DNA of 64,000 nucleotides. It comes from Cladorrhinum sp. PSN259 (taxonomy: Eukaryota; Ascomycota; Sordariomycetes; Sordariales; Podosporaceae). The notes under the pieces were generated by a model, which saw only the letters and a list, made by a program, of their open reading frames with translations, was not told where the DNA came from and did no database searches. Both the position numbers and the translations under genes were made by a program. This document shows positions 13,401-25,672 of the stretch, one piece after another. The DNA is taken from assembly GCA_033725935.1 (NCBI GenBank), contig MU867074.1:124001-188000 (forward strand), read 5' to 3'. Positions within the stretch are counted from its first letter, which is position 1. Each line of letters starts with the position of its first letter.

Positions 13401-15123
13401 TTTCCTTGTCTACATAATCTCTCAACTTGAACTCGGCGGCCTTCCTCATCTGCTGCAATCCTCCATGGCGTCTTTGCCAAATGGGTAGTTCCGCAACTCC
13501 AACAAAAGCCCCAGCTAACATATTGCAAAGATCGGAAGTGACGCCGGCGGTCGGCACTAATATTGACCATATCTACTATACCCTCATCTCGCGTATTACA
13601 TACGGTCTCCAAGTTGGCCGAGGTGAACATGGGAAGAGGCGCGTGTACACGATGTGGTAGCAGAGACTATCATAATCTTGTTGACTGACAGCTGAGCTGA
13701 GCGTAAGGCGAGCGAGGATCTCGGCTCTCCTCGAAGCATCTTATCCATACAATCATGGTGTGTGATCTACACCTAAATACGAACACAACCATTACCGTTT
13801 CCACTATCGACGATACCTGACATGGTTTGACAGATTCAGTTTCTTCATCTCTGGGGACTGGCCTGCCATTGATGGGCCAGAAAAGCAGGCCTAAACAGTC
13901 CCTTGGTTATCCCCATCCCCCACAGGGTACATAGGAAGTTCACCCAACCTGGCAGCATTGATTCCCGCGCTCAATTGAGAAAGAGAGGAATGCTACTGCA
14001 GCCTTGTTCTACAGCCTACAGATGCCGCTCTCTGGCAATGCCGACGGTCAGCGATGCTGCTGTGCCCGCGGAAGCGGAGCGCTACCTCTCCAGCGGGTTT
14101 CTTGGGGACACACAGGGTGGGAATTTCTGGGTGTCTTTGGGCCCTTGGCCACGGCAAAAGTTCCGTGGCATCCCGCGGGCGTCAATATGGGTTATGTCAC
14201 ATATCGAAACTTGCGTCACCCTAGGCACGTCAGGGTTCCATGGATGCGACGCCGACTGCCAGATAAAGGAGAGGGCGCTGCGCAAAAAATGGTCTGCCGG
14301 TGGGCGGACGATGAGATGCTGGCGGTGGTGATGGCCGTTGAAGAAATCAGCCAGTATTCTTCCCTCCCGGCAAGATGCGGTTGACGGCTCCGAACGCGGT
14401 TCTCGGGGCGGTATCCCGGTTTTTTAGGGCAACTGAGCGCCGGGTGGCCAGCTTCGCACAGACAACCATCGGATACTGACATGAAATTCCCAGGGATGGG
14501 AACGGAGAGCAGCAAATCGGATTTGCGGGGTTAAAAGAGGTTGGATGCTTGGGATGCAGCCACGCAGCCCTATGTCAAAGGTTTCGCGGGACGTTGGGGC
14601 CACATCCGCCGGGAAATGTCCAATTTACTTTTTGGGCATTTCTTGGTGAAAATCATGGTGGAAAAGGGTTTCGAATTGAGAGAGCTACACGCGTCTCCCA
14701 ATTCCCATAACCCGGCCCGATGCCGGTGATATTCTATTTTGGTATTTTGTGTTTGTTGATGAGGAGGGATGGTAATTAAGTTCATTTGCTGCCGGTTTGT
14801 TCTCGCTGAGTACCAGTGACCGGAATATACTTGATGGATGGAATCGATACTTGACATGTGTTAGGGATTCCAGGTTGTCATAAAGAAATACCTAAATGCA
14901 GTTAGCGAGTGAATGAGCTTAACTCGCGCCCGTTAATGGTTATTAGCTAACAGCCAAGTACCTTAGCACCCGTCAGGGTGGCCACCTTCTGTAATGTGTA
15001 ACAGTAACACCAACAGCCTGTCGGCAACGGCAACACAACCTAAACATTGGATCTCTCACTCATTGACGGCTGGACACCGTTAAAGTATACACCAAAAAGA
15101 AAAAGAAGATTTTTTTTCCGACA
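7423..15123. other. 7.7-kb gene-free divergent region
   Basis: This lies between the start codon of the minus-strand Zn2Cys6 regulator and that of the plus-strand MOSC gene. Open frames of up to about 180 codons exist on both strands, but they overlap one another, lack family motifs and do not chain through plausible introns. Base composition is similar to the flanking genes, so it does not look like an AT-rich RIP-mutated relic. Possible contents are long 5' leaders, distal regulatory DNA or noncoding transcripts. One weak short frame is listed separately. Confidence 0.55.
13088..13417 (+). CDS. candidate small ORF, 109 codons, unsupported by homology
   Basis: An ATG at 13088 opens a frame of 109 codons ending in TAA at 13415-13417. 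Codon choice leans to C-ending codons (TTC, GAC, CGC, GGC), which is somewhat coding-like. The product starts with a short hydrophobic stretch (MAAASFLLC) and then is Ser/Pro-rich; no domain is recognised. It sits alone inside the long gene-free region. It may simply be a chance frame. Confidence 0.2.
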   Translation: MAAASFLLCPRTLNGYAIFDRGVHDSRHYHFNIVLPGDHARPSSSSDSVDPKPLVMSQSAFSSLNHLKTPAPAATHMTSVCGRRDASQFSSVNPFQEPLLSFHLISLST

Positions 15124-17038
15124 ATGGAAGAAGAAAATACGGTGCTGCGGAGCGGGCCGTTGATTGATACCACGGCAATCTTCTTGGTAGTTGTCACTAT
15201 TTCCGTCTTTCTTTTGCCTCTTTTCATCTACTTTCCACCAGTTCCGCCATCTCAGCGCGACGCGCTTCTTGAAACACACTCGCCCATTGGTCTTGGGCAG
15301 AAGAAACTAAAAAAGAAAGAAGCCGGAAAGAGCCCGACAAGAATCACCGCAGCATCAACCACTACAATCAGCGACCTATGGATCTACCCGATCAAGTCAT
15401 GCAAAGGAATTCAGGTCACCGAGAGCAAGGTGCTCCCTTCCGGCCTCGAGTTTGACCGCCTCTACACCTTTGCACAGCTCAAGAGCCCCTTTCCCGTCGG
15501 CTTGGACTCTCCCGACGACGAGAAGAAGGCGCACAAGTGGGAGTTCATCACCCAGCGCCAGTTCCCCTCACTCGCCACCGTCCATGTGGACCTCTACGTT
15601 CCGGATGTCGACAAGGCGCGAGGCCGTCCTCTGGACTCCAAGGTCTCAGATTCCTTTCTTCTCGTCCGGTTTCCATGGCAGGAACGTGGTCTGCTCGGAG
15701 CCCTGAGCTGGGTGGCAGCTAAAATTGCGTGGGGCCGGAACGCCGTTCCCGAGAAGGAGGTCTTGCTGCCCGTGACATTCCCGTCGCAGGGCGAGATCGA
15801 AGCCCGGGGCTATTCTCACGAGCAGGTGACCATTTGGCGCGACACGGTCACGGCTCTCAATATGGAGGCGGACCTACCTCGGGAGCTGCGCCTGTATCTG
15901 GGGGTGAGCAACAGGCTCGGAATTTTTCGCATCGACCCGGCCCGATTACGGCAGGTCTTCCGCTGTGCGCCGACTCAGGAGGAAGCTGGATACCAGCCTG
16001 TTACCGGGTTTCAAGATGCCGTATGTACCCGTGCTTCTCTTTCCCCTTCTTACCCCCACGTTCTTCTTGTTTTGTATTTTGCGCGGTGGTCCCATTTCGC
16101 GGATAGAACATACTGATTCCCGGGCGCGTGGCTAGTATCCCCTGCATCTTCTGAACCTCTCCAGTGTTCGAGATTTTGGTGCCAAGATCGAAAACGATGA
16201 ATTCCGGGATCTGGACCCCAGAAGATTCCGAGCCAACATCATCGGTAAGTGTCTTTTTTTGTCTCCTTCTCGTGAAACATTTTGAACAGGGGGGAAAGGT
16301 GGAGGAGTGGCCTTTGGTGTGTGGGGGAGAGGAGAGAACGGTGGACTCTGGGATTGTTTGAAACATCAAACAAATCAGAAGAATGGGACTTGTTGTTGCC
16401 CAGTTGTCCCCCTTTTTGGACCTTTCCTCCTTTCCTCCTTTGGTCTTTTTTTCTTTTTTTCTATTTCTCCTGTCTCCTTTCCCCTAGCTCCAACTCTGCA
16501 GCGTTACCCGTAAATATCCCTACCACGCTACCACCCACCCCTGTCTCTCTCTCTTTTTTGTACTCTCAAGGGGTCCCGCAATGACTGACACCCGCACTCT
16601 TTCAACAGTCGACGGTGGTGAAATTACTCCTTACGAGGAAGAGACATGGAAGAAGGTCCGGTTCACGGGTGGGAAACATGCCCAGTCCTTCACAACCTTC
16701 CACGTATCTTGTCGGACAGTTCGGTTAGTTATTTCCTAAAACACTAGCTTCATTCACGAAGCAAAACTAATCTTCTTCCCTCGCGGCTACTCGCGATCAG
16801 ATGCAAACTACCAAACGTTGACCAGGACAGCGGTCACACGCATCCTGTTGAGCCGGACAGGTCGCTCAGGAAGTTGAGAGACGTCGACGATGGCGCCAAA
16901 CTGAAGGGATGCCTCGGGATGCAACTTACCCCTCTGTTTGAGAAGGCTGGGTCCGAAGAGGAGATGGAGAGTTGGGTCGAGGTGGGAATGTCTGTTGAGG
17001 TGTTGGAGACGGGGAAGCATTTCTACATTATACAGTAG
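15124..17038 (+). CDS. membrane-anchored MOSC domain protein (mARC-like molybdenum cofactor protein)
   Basis: Four exons, 15124-16020, 16136-16244, 16609-16723 and 16801-17038, encode 452 residues. A transmembrane segment lies at residues 14-38 (IDTTAIFLVVVTISVFLLPL), followed by a Lys-rich stretch. The MOSC N-terminal beta-barrel domain starts near residue 78 (SDLWIYPIKSCKGIQV). The MOSC domain proper contains TPYEEETWKKVRF and RCKLPNVDQDSG. In animal mARC enzymes the Cys of the matching RC-x3-VD segment binds molybdenum, so this Cys is the probable cofactor ligand here. Such proteins reduce N-hydroxylated compounds with cytochrome b5 and its reductase. The second intron (364 nt) is much longer than the others in the window. 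The membrane (ER or mitochondrial outer) cannot be told from sequence. Confidence 0.85.
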
Positions 17039-17852
17039 GTGAGTTTGCACTTGTGTGTGTGGCCAGATAATGCGTTGGAGTATCTACAGGGAAACCGTGA
17101 AGGGGAAAAAAAAAAAAAAAGCGGGGGGACGGTTAGACATATAGAGAGGTTTTCCAGGCTTCATTGGCATCATTTATATAGAATATAGGCATCGAATTGT
17201 GCTGGGCACATAAGAACTGCTGGATACAGTTCTGGAGTCGAAAACACATTTGCAGATCTATGCATGCTATAGTCCATGTTGATCATCACGTCCTAATGTA
17301 ACATTATGCATACACTCACTGTAAGAATTCAGAACCACCTTGATATATCACATCAGGCATAATATTAAGGAACAAAACAAAAGCAATGGAAAATATACCC
17401 ACTGTTATTTGACATCCACATTTACTCTAGTACTCCTTCCTACCAACCGGTGAAAAATCATAAGACAAAGTTGGTGTTGGAAAAGTTTTAAAGCGATAAA
17501 CAAGCAACCATCCAATCTGGATAGCATCAACAAACAGCATCAAACGCATTGATGATGTACACTTATCTAATAGTAAACTATGTTAAAAATCACAAATATG
17601 ATCGACGAGTGGGCACACCTCATCCAAAGCAAAACATGGAATAACCCGTCTATTCCACTTCGCATGAATCGTAGTACGAACAACAGATAGATCCTGCCTA
17701 TCGAAACTGTTTCTCTTCTTCCTATAAATTATACATGAAACGCGTTTGCCTATCTATTAGTCCCTTTACCCAACCCAGTGAATAAAATGAATCATCAAGA
17801 AACTCAAAAGTACATGCACAGGGTTGACTTCTTTCACTTTCCTGTTTTCTTT

Positions 17853-17874
17853 TCTCTCTCTCTCTCTCTCTCTC
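17853..17874. repeat. (CT)n dinucleotide microsatellite
   Basis: An uninterrupted run of about eleven CT units within the AT-rich 3' spacer. Confidence 0.9.
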
Positions 17875-18061
17875 CAGAAAAGATATTATCCATTCGATTT
17901 TATCCCACATATAAAACTTCTTCGCCACCTGTATCAAAAGGTCTGTATATATGTATATCTATGTGTGTGTGGAAAAAAAAGGCGTAACGTCATGACCACT
18001 CGTTAAAAGATCACACAAAAAAATTCCATGAAACAATTTCGTGAGAAATATATATATTTAA

Positions 18062-18105
18062 AGAAAAAAAAATTAAAATTAAAATTAAAATAAAAAAAAG
18101 GGTAT
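18062..18105. repeat. A-rich (TTAAAA)n simple repeat
   Basis: A run of A residues broken by three TTAAAA units and flanked by further A tracts, in noncoding DNA. Confidence 0.8.
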
Positions 18106-19020
18106 ACATCTACAACATTCAAAATCTCAAGTCAACAAAGCCCACCATCATAAGAACTTCAGAATCTAAAATTCTCTCAGGAGAGAATTTGAATAGACTT
18201 TTAAGATAGAAAAGCTAAAAATTTGGCAGAGCCTTACCCTGTTTTTGTGGGGGTTGAACTCAGTAATTTGGAGATGCCGATGTATATATACGGTGTGGGA
18301 AGACAGAGATTACGGTGTGAGGAGGCACCCTCTTTAAGTGTCTGCCAATTCAACGCATATGAGGCAAATAGACAACCTACCTACCAATGTAGGTGCCTAA
18401 CTTTGGGTTTATCTAGCTTATCAACTTCAACTCTGCCTCTTCGCCTACTCGATGATAATGGATCAAGAAATTCGCCGTAAAGAGAGAGAGCCCGAAAACA
18501 TCACAAATCATCATTCATTGGTATCAACCGGGCAATGCTCAAAACTACTGAGAAAAAAAGAATTCTAATATCAACTCAACTTTTATGATCCTTCGTCCAT
18601 GGATACCGGGCCAAGTGTGAGAAAGCAAATATGCCGTTTTGTGCCTTCCCGCCTTCAGTCCACCCTAACCATCGCGGTAAATAGAAACTGCACCATGAAA
18701 ATAGCAATGCAAACCTTCCTTGCCGATACTGCGCGCATAAATGAGTATATGTACAGGGGTTATACTTATATCTACACACACAAACATGATAAACCAAAGA
18801 AACACCAAATTAATACCGAAATCGCTGCATGATGCTCATGGCTGTCACTGCCTTGTCAGCCGCCGTTAAAAAAATCAACGCATAGCGTGGTTCATCGCTC
18901 CAACTCTTCTTCTCCTGAAGAAACGAAACAAATCAGACGACCCAACGAGAACCATGAAGCTCCAAAAGTCTGGCCACCACCTCGTCAGAATCCTATCCCG
19001 ACTGGTTGTGTCTCAGCATG

Positions 19021-22000
19021 TCAAGCAGATCCCCATCCATACTGATGGCTCGACAGATTCGTCGACCTATGATGATGCTGTTGCTGTTGAGGCTGCTGAT
19101 GATGTTGCTGACCCGTATGGCCATGTGATGTCCCAGCGGAACCCGAGTGGGCATCGTTAGCACCACTTCCAGCTGCGCCCGCCGCAGCCGAGCTGTACGT
19201 AGACGACGGGTTGTTTGAGGTCGCCCACCAGTTCTGGTTATTACTGGCTTGCTGCTGCGGTTGCTGCTGGGTCTGATACCCACTGTAGCTTGTGTGTTGT
19301 TGCTGCTGCTGCTGCTGCTCATGCTGCTGCTGGCGGTGATGCTGCTGAGATTGCTGTCCGTACGCGACCGTCGAGCTCCTAGTAGCCGGGGGTTGTGGTC
19401 GAACACTGAATCCTTGCATGGGGGTGGATGGCTGGGTATTTGAGGTATTTATGTATGATGTGTTGGCAGAGGCAGCCTGATTAGTATTGTAGGTATGGGC
19501 GTTCCGTGCCTGAGCAGACCCAGAAGATGCTGTTCCCCACTGTCCTGTGCTCGGAGCGGTCGAAGTTGCGCTGTAGGAGGATGCTACATTTTGCGTAACA
19601 GGATTGGATGTGTTATTAGCCGGCCCAGCTTTGTAGTTATCGAACGAGGAATATGAGTTTGACGTGTTCGAGGCTGGCTGGTTGTTGGAATATGGTTGGT
19701 AAGCGATCCGATCATTTGATGAGTCATATCGAGCAGTCGGACCCGTGCTTGCAGTCGAGTACTGCTGGTTGTAGTCATAGCCCTGATTCGAGGTTGATGA
19801 CTGAGCCGCAGTTGTGGTAGAATACCCCGCGTTGTTGCTCACTGTCTGATTCGGCTGGCTCGGGGGTTGCCGAACTGCCGACATGCTGTTGACTGGAGTA
19901 TGGGTCTGTGATCGATTACCCTGTCGTGATTTGGCACGAGCAATCTGAGAAGAAGCCTGATACGGGGAAGTATTTTGTACAGGCTGTGTCGTCTGAGCTG
20001 GAGGATGGGTTGCAGTTGCCCAGCCCGAGCTCTGCTGTCGCATATCATCGTAAGCCTGTGAGACTGGAGCCTTCTTCCTTACTTCACGCGGGGACGTCGT
20101 TGTCCGAACCGCCGCCGTGGAAGAACCCATAGACTGCCAATCATCATTATGGCTGTTCACTGTGGTGGAATTCGTAGAGTTCAAATAAGAGGGCTGACTG
20201 GTAGGGAGACTGCGCCTCCGTCGGGTCCGGGTTTGTGGGGAGGCGATGCTGGTATGCTGCGGTTGAGGTTGATGATGCTGAGTTGACTGGATCGAAGTCG
20301 TTGTCTGCTCCTGGTAGTCAACCTGGGGTTGTTGGGGTTGTGGGGAGTAAATGAAGTCTGGTAGCACGGCCGAAGGCGTCTCCGGAATCGAGGTTGATAT
20401 ATAGCTCGAGTCAGTACCGGCCGATGGCATGTTGCTATGTGATGCCTCTGGGACGGTGTCGGTCTGGGGAAAATCGGACGAGTGGTTATAGATGCTATGA
20501 ACCTGTGAGAAACTGTCTGAGGGTGACTCGATCTGCTGAGAATGTAGGTCAGGGACATGGTTTGGCTCCTGGATCGGCTCATGAACCGGTTGATGGATTG
20601 GTTCCTGAATATGTTCAGGAACAGAATGAGTGTGAAAGCCCGGCGACCCCAGATCCTCGGGTTCGCCATCACCAATAATCTCAACTACGGGGTCTGGAAC
20701 AGGAACAGGCGCGGGCGCAGGCGCGGGAGCATCTTCATGAAGTTTCTCGCCAACATTCAACTCTCCGGGTCCTCGCTGTTTGTGGGAATAGTTGCATTCC
20801 CAACCTTGTGCGAGACAGTTCTGACATGAAGGTCTCCCCTTGTCACATTTTGGTCCTCTGAAGACCTTGGGCTGCTTGTTGTTGCGACAGTTATCGCAGA
20901 TACCGCGTGGCGGTCTCTTTCCTTCCACCGGCCGAGAAGTTGCTGTTGGCGCTGCAGCACCTTCTTCCTCTGGAACTGCGGCCTCGGGCTTCTTCTTTCT
21001 GGATCTCTTCGGCTTTGGTGTATCGTTCGCTGCCGGAGATGGTGAAGGCTGCGGAGTGGATTCCCCTGTACTAGCTCCCTCCTTGGTTGGATGAACAATG
21101 CGGAGCCTCTCGGCGCCGTACTTTACCAGCATTGCCAGAGAGTCTTTCTGAAGCTCAGGCGACTGATTCGCAAAAATGTTAAACTGCTCCACTGAGAGCG
21201 TAGCTGGATCAATACCGGCGTCTCTGAGAAATTGGTTAGCAACATCTCGTCTCCTCTCTGTCTCCCCTGGTGGCAGATTGAACACGGCAGGGGCCGCTGC
21301 TTCTTCAGCACCAACCAGGCCTTCGGGATAGCTGCTCGATCCGGCAGGCTGGTCATGGTTAGCGACACCGACTTGGGTGTTATAGAGCTGGCGCTCGGAG
21401 GATTCGCCAACCGGTAAAGCACCCGGCATCTCCGGTGGCAGAACGCGGCCGCCGAGAGAACCTGGGGCGGTAGAATCCTTCTTCTTTCTCCGCTTCTTCG
21501 GCTGTGAGCCTTCACCACCAGGAGTCCCGTTTTCACCTTGGGGTCTCTTTCTTGGCCTGGGGGTCTTAGCCTTTGGTTCTTTTGGAGGTCCGGGCTCTTT
21601 GGGCTGCTTTGGCGTCTTGGGCTTCTTTACGGGTGTCTTGACGATGGGTGCAAGAGGTGGCGGGGCAAGCAGCTCAATAAGCTGCTCGACCGTTTTGTGA
21701 AGAGGCGCATGCTCATACTTGACGTCGATAGTTCTTGTAGACTTGACAAAGGAGATCTTTAGGGATCCACGGCAATCAAACGCAGGGCGAGCTTGACGAG
21801 TCCTGTTAGCTAAGCACGCCTGGGGTGGTTGATGGAAATTTTACCTACCTAGGTGAACTGGATCCTGCCCACCCTTCTCACTCCATTCTGCAATCGCAGT
21901 CTTGGCCGGGGTTTTAGCAGACTGACGATCCCATTCCGCCTGTGAGTCCTTGCAGTTGTAGCTGAAAGTCCACCCTTGATCCGTCCGCGACACCTGCCGC

Positions 22001-22410
22001 ACTATCCATTGACTGTTGTCCACTTGACCCAAGGATGCGATAATGTGTCCGGCAACAATCTTTTGCAGCACGTTGTCGTCGGTGGCCTGAACCATCAAAG
22101 CATCAGTTGCATTGATGCGACGCGCTGGTACTGGCTCGCCGTTAACACCGACTGCAGGTACAGTGCTGGGCTGAACTCCTCCCAGAAGCGGATCGATGTG
22201 GGGCGTGGTCTCGAGAGCTTCATTTCCAGATTGGGTGGTAGGTATTTCGAATACAGCCGATGAGCGGATCTCGAATGTCTCTGTGACATGTTGGGCGCTG
22301 CTTTCAGTGACTCGGGTGCTGAGAAGATCGCGAAGCTGGCCCTGGAGGTCGGCGATAGATCCGCAAGATGGGTTGCATTTACCAACACCCAGGCCCAGCA
22401 ACGCATCCAT
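19021..22410 (-). CDS. large Q-rich protein with atypical Zn2Cys6-like cluster
   Basis: Two exons, 22410-21845 and 21802-19021, encode 1115 residues; the small intron has a GTAAAA donor and a CTAACAG end. The N-terminal third carries a conserved-looking region spanning the junction (HLGRTRQARPAFDCRGSL), then a Lys/Pro-rich linker resembling a nuclear localisation signal (PRPRKRP, KKRRKKK). Six cysteines occur at 491, 494, 508, 515, 518 and 525, spaced C-x2-C-x13-C-x6-C-x2-C-x6-C. All but the first loop match a Gal4-type cluster, whose first loop is normally six residues. The last 450 residues are rich in Gln, Ser, Asn and Thr with a CAG/CTG-type run near 19300, resembling activation or prion-like domains. 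I infer a nuclear, DNA-binding role, but the family name is not known to me. Confidence 0.8.
19296..19335. repeat. CTG/CAG-type trinucleotide run encoding polyglutamine
   Basis: GCT/GTT/CTG units around 19296-19335 on the plus strand encode about ten near-contiguous Gln codons on the minus strand, in the C-terminal part of the Q-rich protein. Confidence 0.8.
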
Positions 22411-23101
22411 TGTTGAAATGTTACCTTGCCCGAAAAGCTGTCACGGTCTTTCGGGGTTAGTGCAAAGGTCCAACAGCTGCTTGAAATTGATCACGTTGGT
22501 GTTAAATTATTTCCCCCCTAATCGACTGGTGGGTTGGCAGGCAGCTCTTGCCTCCAACGCCGTGGTCGCAATTGCCCGCTGCAGTCGCGATCCCTCGTCG
22601 ACGCGCTTGGTGTGCAAGCTCGAAAAGTCCAAGCTTGCGACTGTAAGGTGCAGGGATTAAGCGTTGGCATGTGCGCTTGAGAGCTGGGATACGGATATTG
22701 TAGCCTTAAAAGCGAGGCTGAATAGGATGTGGTTGAAGAGAAAGCGGCAGAGCGGTTATCCGGCAGAGAAAATTTATGCTTCCGGGTAAGGGTTAGCTTT
22801 GCTCCTGCCCAGATATACCATTTGTTTAAAAAGAATGTCATAAGCCAAGTCTTGGACTTCAATAAGAAGGTGTTATATTCCGTAGGTAGGTTAATAGGAA
22901 GAAGGTTAAAGTTTAAGATTCAGTAAACCATGGAATACCAAAAAGTAGCAAGTTGTCTGTTGAGTTTGCCTAACCGATCTCTTTACACAGTTTCACTTGC
23001 CCCACCCAACTCCTCGAACGCCATGCAACTATTACAGCAGTCCAGATAAATCGACAAAGAAATTAAAAGTACAAGAGCAGTATAAACCGTCTTGATACCC
23101 A
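22411..23101. other. intergenic region upstream of the Q-rich gene
   Basis: About 690 bases between the start of the Q-rich gene and the stop of ku70, both on the minus strand. It must hold the promoter and leader of the Q-rich gene and the ku70 3' end. No coding frame was found. Confidence 0.55.
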
Positions 23102-25093
23102 TCATGCATTCTCTTCGATCCATTGCTCTAGTTTTTCGATCAAATCAGCCTTCTTGCCAACCGCACTCACTCCTTTGCTAGCGAGCACATCTTTCAGCTC
23201 AGCAACTGTCAGCTTCTTGAGCGTATCCTTCTCAAATGCAGCTTTAAGCTGAGCGTTGCTCATTTGACCTCCACTAGCCGCTTTCTTTGCAGCGGGCTTG
23301 GAACGTTTAGCTGGCCGCTCGTCATCGTCCTCATCAACGTCCATATTTCGCTTGACCGCCCTGCTCTGCACGAGATCATGTGCTTTGTTCGCAAGTTCTT
23401 CTTTCCACTCGACCAAGGCGCCACCGACTCGCTTGTCAATTTGTCTAAACTTGGGAATAGTAAGGTCCTCGGGATTTTCTGGAACCTCTTCCTCCAGCGC
23501 CAGAGCCTGCAGAATCTTGTAGTGCCACTGGAGGGAAGGATTGGGATATTTAAGTGGATTGTATATTCCCTTTGGAAGCTGCAAGTTCTCAATAATTTTC
23601 CGCATTTTATCTGTGAGCTCGTCCGCGGTTCTTGGTTTGTTGGGAATGTCAACGCTTCTGACATCGTCAGCAAAAGGAAGCGGGTACAGCCAGAGTCCCG
23701 CAGGGAGATATGACGTCTCCAACCCATCATCATTGAGATTCCCTGATGGCATGATCGCCACCATCACGGGATTGGCGTTTTGTCGGGAGACAAACCAGGC
23801 AATTCCAACCTTTTTTGACTTGAGAAGCTTCTGCCAGAGGGCAGAGAAAACCCGTGTAGACCCGATATAGCCTTCCTCGCTGGGAAATATAAAGGTAGAC
23901 TTCTTCAGTGACGCCCACATAGGGATTCGAGATTGTGGCTTGAACCCGATGATTCGAAGAACCTTGCCGCCGAATTCCTTGAGAGATTTGACCTCTTCAT
24001 CTTTGAAGTGAATGTATTCACCGCCGAATTTGTATGCCTTCTTCGTCTTCTCAACGGTGCGAGTTTCTGAGTCGATTTTGACCGTCTCAGATTGAGCAAG
24101 CTGAGCCTGCTCTCCCCCCAGATACACGTAACATGTACGGGCAGGAGTCTGCCGGTGAAGAGGCATATAGCCTTTGATTGAGATGGTGATGCCAGGCGCA
24201 AGCTCAAAGGGAAGGTTTGAGAAGTACGACCGTTTTGGCGTTTGCTTCGAGTTGATGTTCGATATCAAAGAGCTCAGAAGAGTCAGGCCGTCACCAGACT
24301 TGGACGTCTTGATTTCATCTGCTGCACCAGTTACCTCGGCGGCTGGATCACGATAAATGATGTCGTCATAAAATTTGGCCAAATCAAAGGCCTTGCCTGC
24401 ACGGCTCAGGGGGAAGAGCTCGATAACAACCCCGAGATCATAAAGATCCTTCGCACGGACTGCAGCCGACGACTTTGCAGCCTTGTCGTTCTTGTGAGGG
24501 TCGTCATTATCCGTGATGATGAAGAGACGGCGAGAACCGAAGTTGGCGGCATTGGTTGTGAATATCTGGTTGGCGCAGAAGAGCACGTTAGACATAGCAA
24601 CCGACTCCTTGGACGGGACAAGAACGTCATCTGTGTCCTCGCCGTCTTCAACTAGTTCTCTCAGCTTCTTGACGTCCTCAGCGGCTGGGACGTCTAACTC
24701 GGTAAAAAGATAGCAGTGAGGGTAGCCAGTTCCACTGCGACCACCAGTCTCGTCACGGAATCTTGACTTCTCAGTGCCGAATAATAGAATTCCCATCATA
24801 TCCTTTGGCTGAGCGATAATACGCTGCTGCATGAACTGATATGCGCATTTCAAGGCTGCTGTGACGGCGGAATCCTTATCCGCCTTCTGGTTGCCGGTAT
24901 CAGCGGGAGGCTGAAGCATTGATGAGCTGACATCAATTGCGAATAGAACGGCATCTTTTTGAGTTTTGTAGTCCTATACTCGGAATTAGCAGTGTGTATA
25001 TCGTGAGAATCGGAGGCGCAAACAGACAGCTTCATTAATTTCTTCCTCATCCTCTCCCTCGGGACGTCGGTCTTCATCGCCACCCCATGCCAT
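23102..25093 (-). CDS. ku70: Ku70, DNA end-binding subunit of non-homologous end joining
   Basis: Two exons, 25093-25028 and 24973-23102, encode 645 residues. The start codon lies in a short acidic first exon (MAWGGDEDRRPEGEDEEE); the intron uses a weak GTCTGT donor and a GTATAG acceptor. The N-terminal vWA-like domain begins DYKTQKDAVLFAIDVSSSM. The central Ku beta-barrel core contains GIAWFVSRQNANPVMVA and the stretch after it typical of Ku70. A Lys/Arg-rich linker (RPAKRSKPAAKK) follows, and a C-terminal SAP domain ends the protein (LKKLTVAELKDVLASKGVSA). With Ku80 it forms the ring that binds broken DNA ends and recruits ligase IV; it is the mus-51 gene of Neurospora. It is divergent from ferrochelatase. 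Confidence 0.95.
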
Positions 25094-25672
25094 TTTATCG
25101 ACCGGTAAATGTGATCACAGAGGTGACACGACTGATATTTTGACGTTGCGCAGTACAATTGAAGTTTGCAGGATGGTAAAAACAAAACAAAAAGTGAAAA
25201 GTTGCAGATTAACATCAGGATGAGACGCGACTGAGACTCTAGGCAACGCGCGACTGAGACTCTAGGCAACGCGCGACTGCCTAAACCGAACAACGCCAGA
25301 GCACGTGAAGTGTGTCAAAGGCGCATCACTAACATACGCTAATTGCGGGGTCATGATTGGCCGGGATCTCCCCGACCGATCTCCAACGTCATTGGGGTAC
25401 CGCCAAGATCGCATGGTTCTCAACTATTTTTACCGAGAGTTCGGCGCAAATGCAGGAAACAGGCGGAGCAAACGATCTGTCAACTTACCCCAATTCTCGC
25501 CACTCTGTCCGAACTTTTTGATTTATCGTTTGAACTTCATCCCATAGCCAATGCAGCGGCTTGCCTGTGACATTGCCAATCGACAGGTCAATTTTGTTGC
25601 AGTGATTTGTTGAACTTTGAAAAAACGTCACTTTCAATTCTTATACCTAAAATAATAGTCAGTGTCAGCATC
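25094..25672. promoter_or_regulatory. divergent promoter region of ku70 and ferrochelatase
   Basis: 579 bases separate the two start codons. The region holds a short tandem repeat (listed separately) and no coding frame of note. Both promoters must lie here. Confidence 0.6.
25226..25279. repeat. 23-bp tandem repeat, 2.3 copies
   Basis: Two perfect copies of a 23-bp unit beginning CGCGACTGAGACTC and a third partial copy (CGCGACTG) stand head to tail. They sit about 130-190 bases upstream of the ku70 start codon within the shared promoter region. Confidence 0.95.

Larger units (their letters stand above)
17039..19020. other. AT-rich tail-to-tail spacer with microsatellites
   Basis: Two kilobases between the MOSC stop and the stop of the minus-strand Q-rich gene. 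It is clearly AT-richer than the coding DNA, with a CT dinucleotide run at about 17853-17874 and an A-rich run of TTAAAA-like units at about 18062-18105. No frame here looks coding. It presumably holds the two 3' untranslated regions. Confidence 0.6.
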
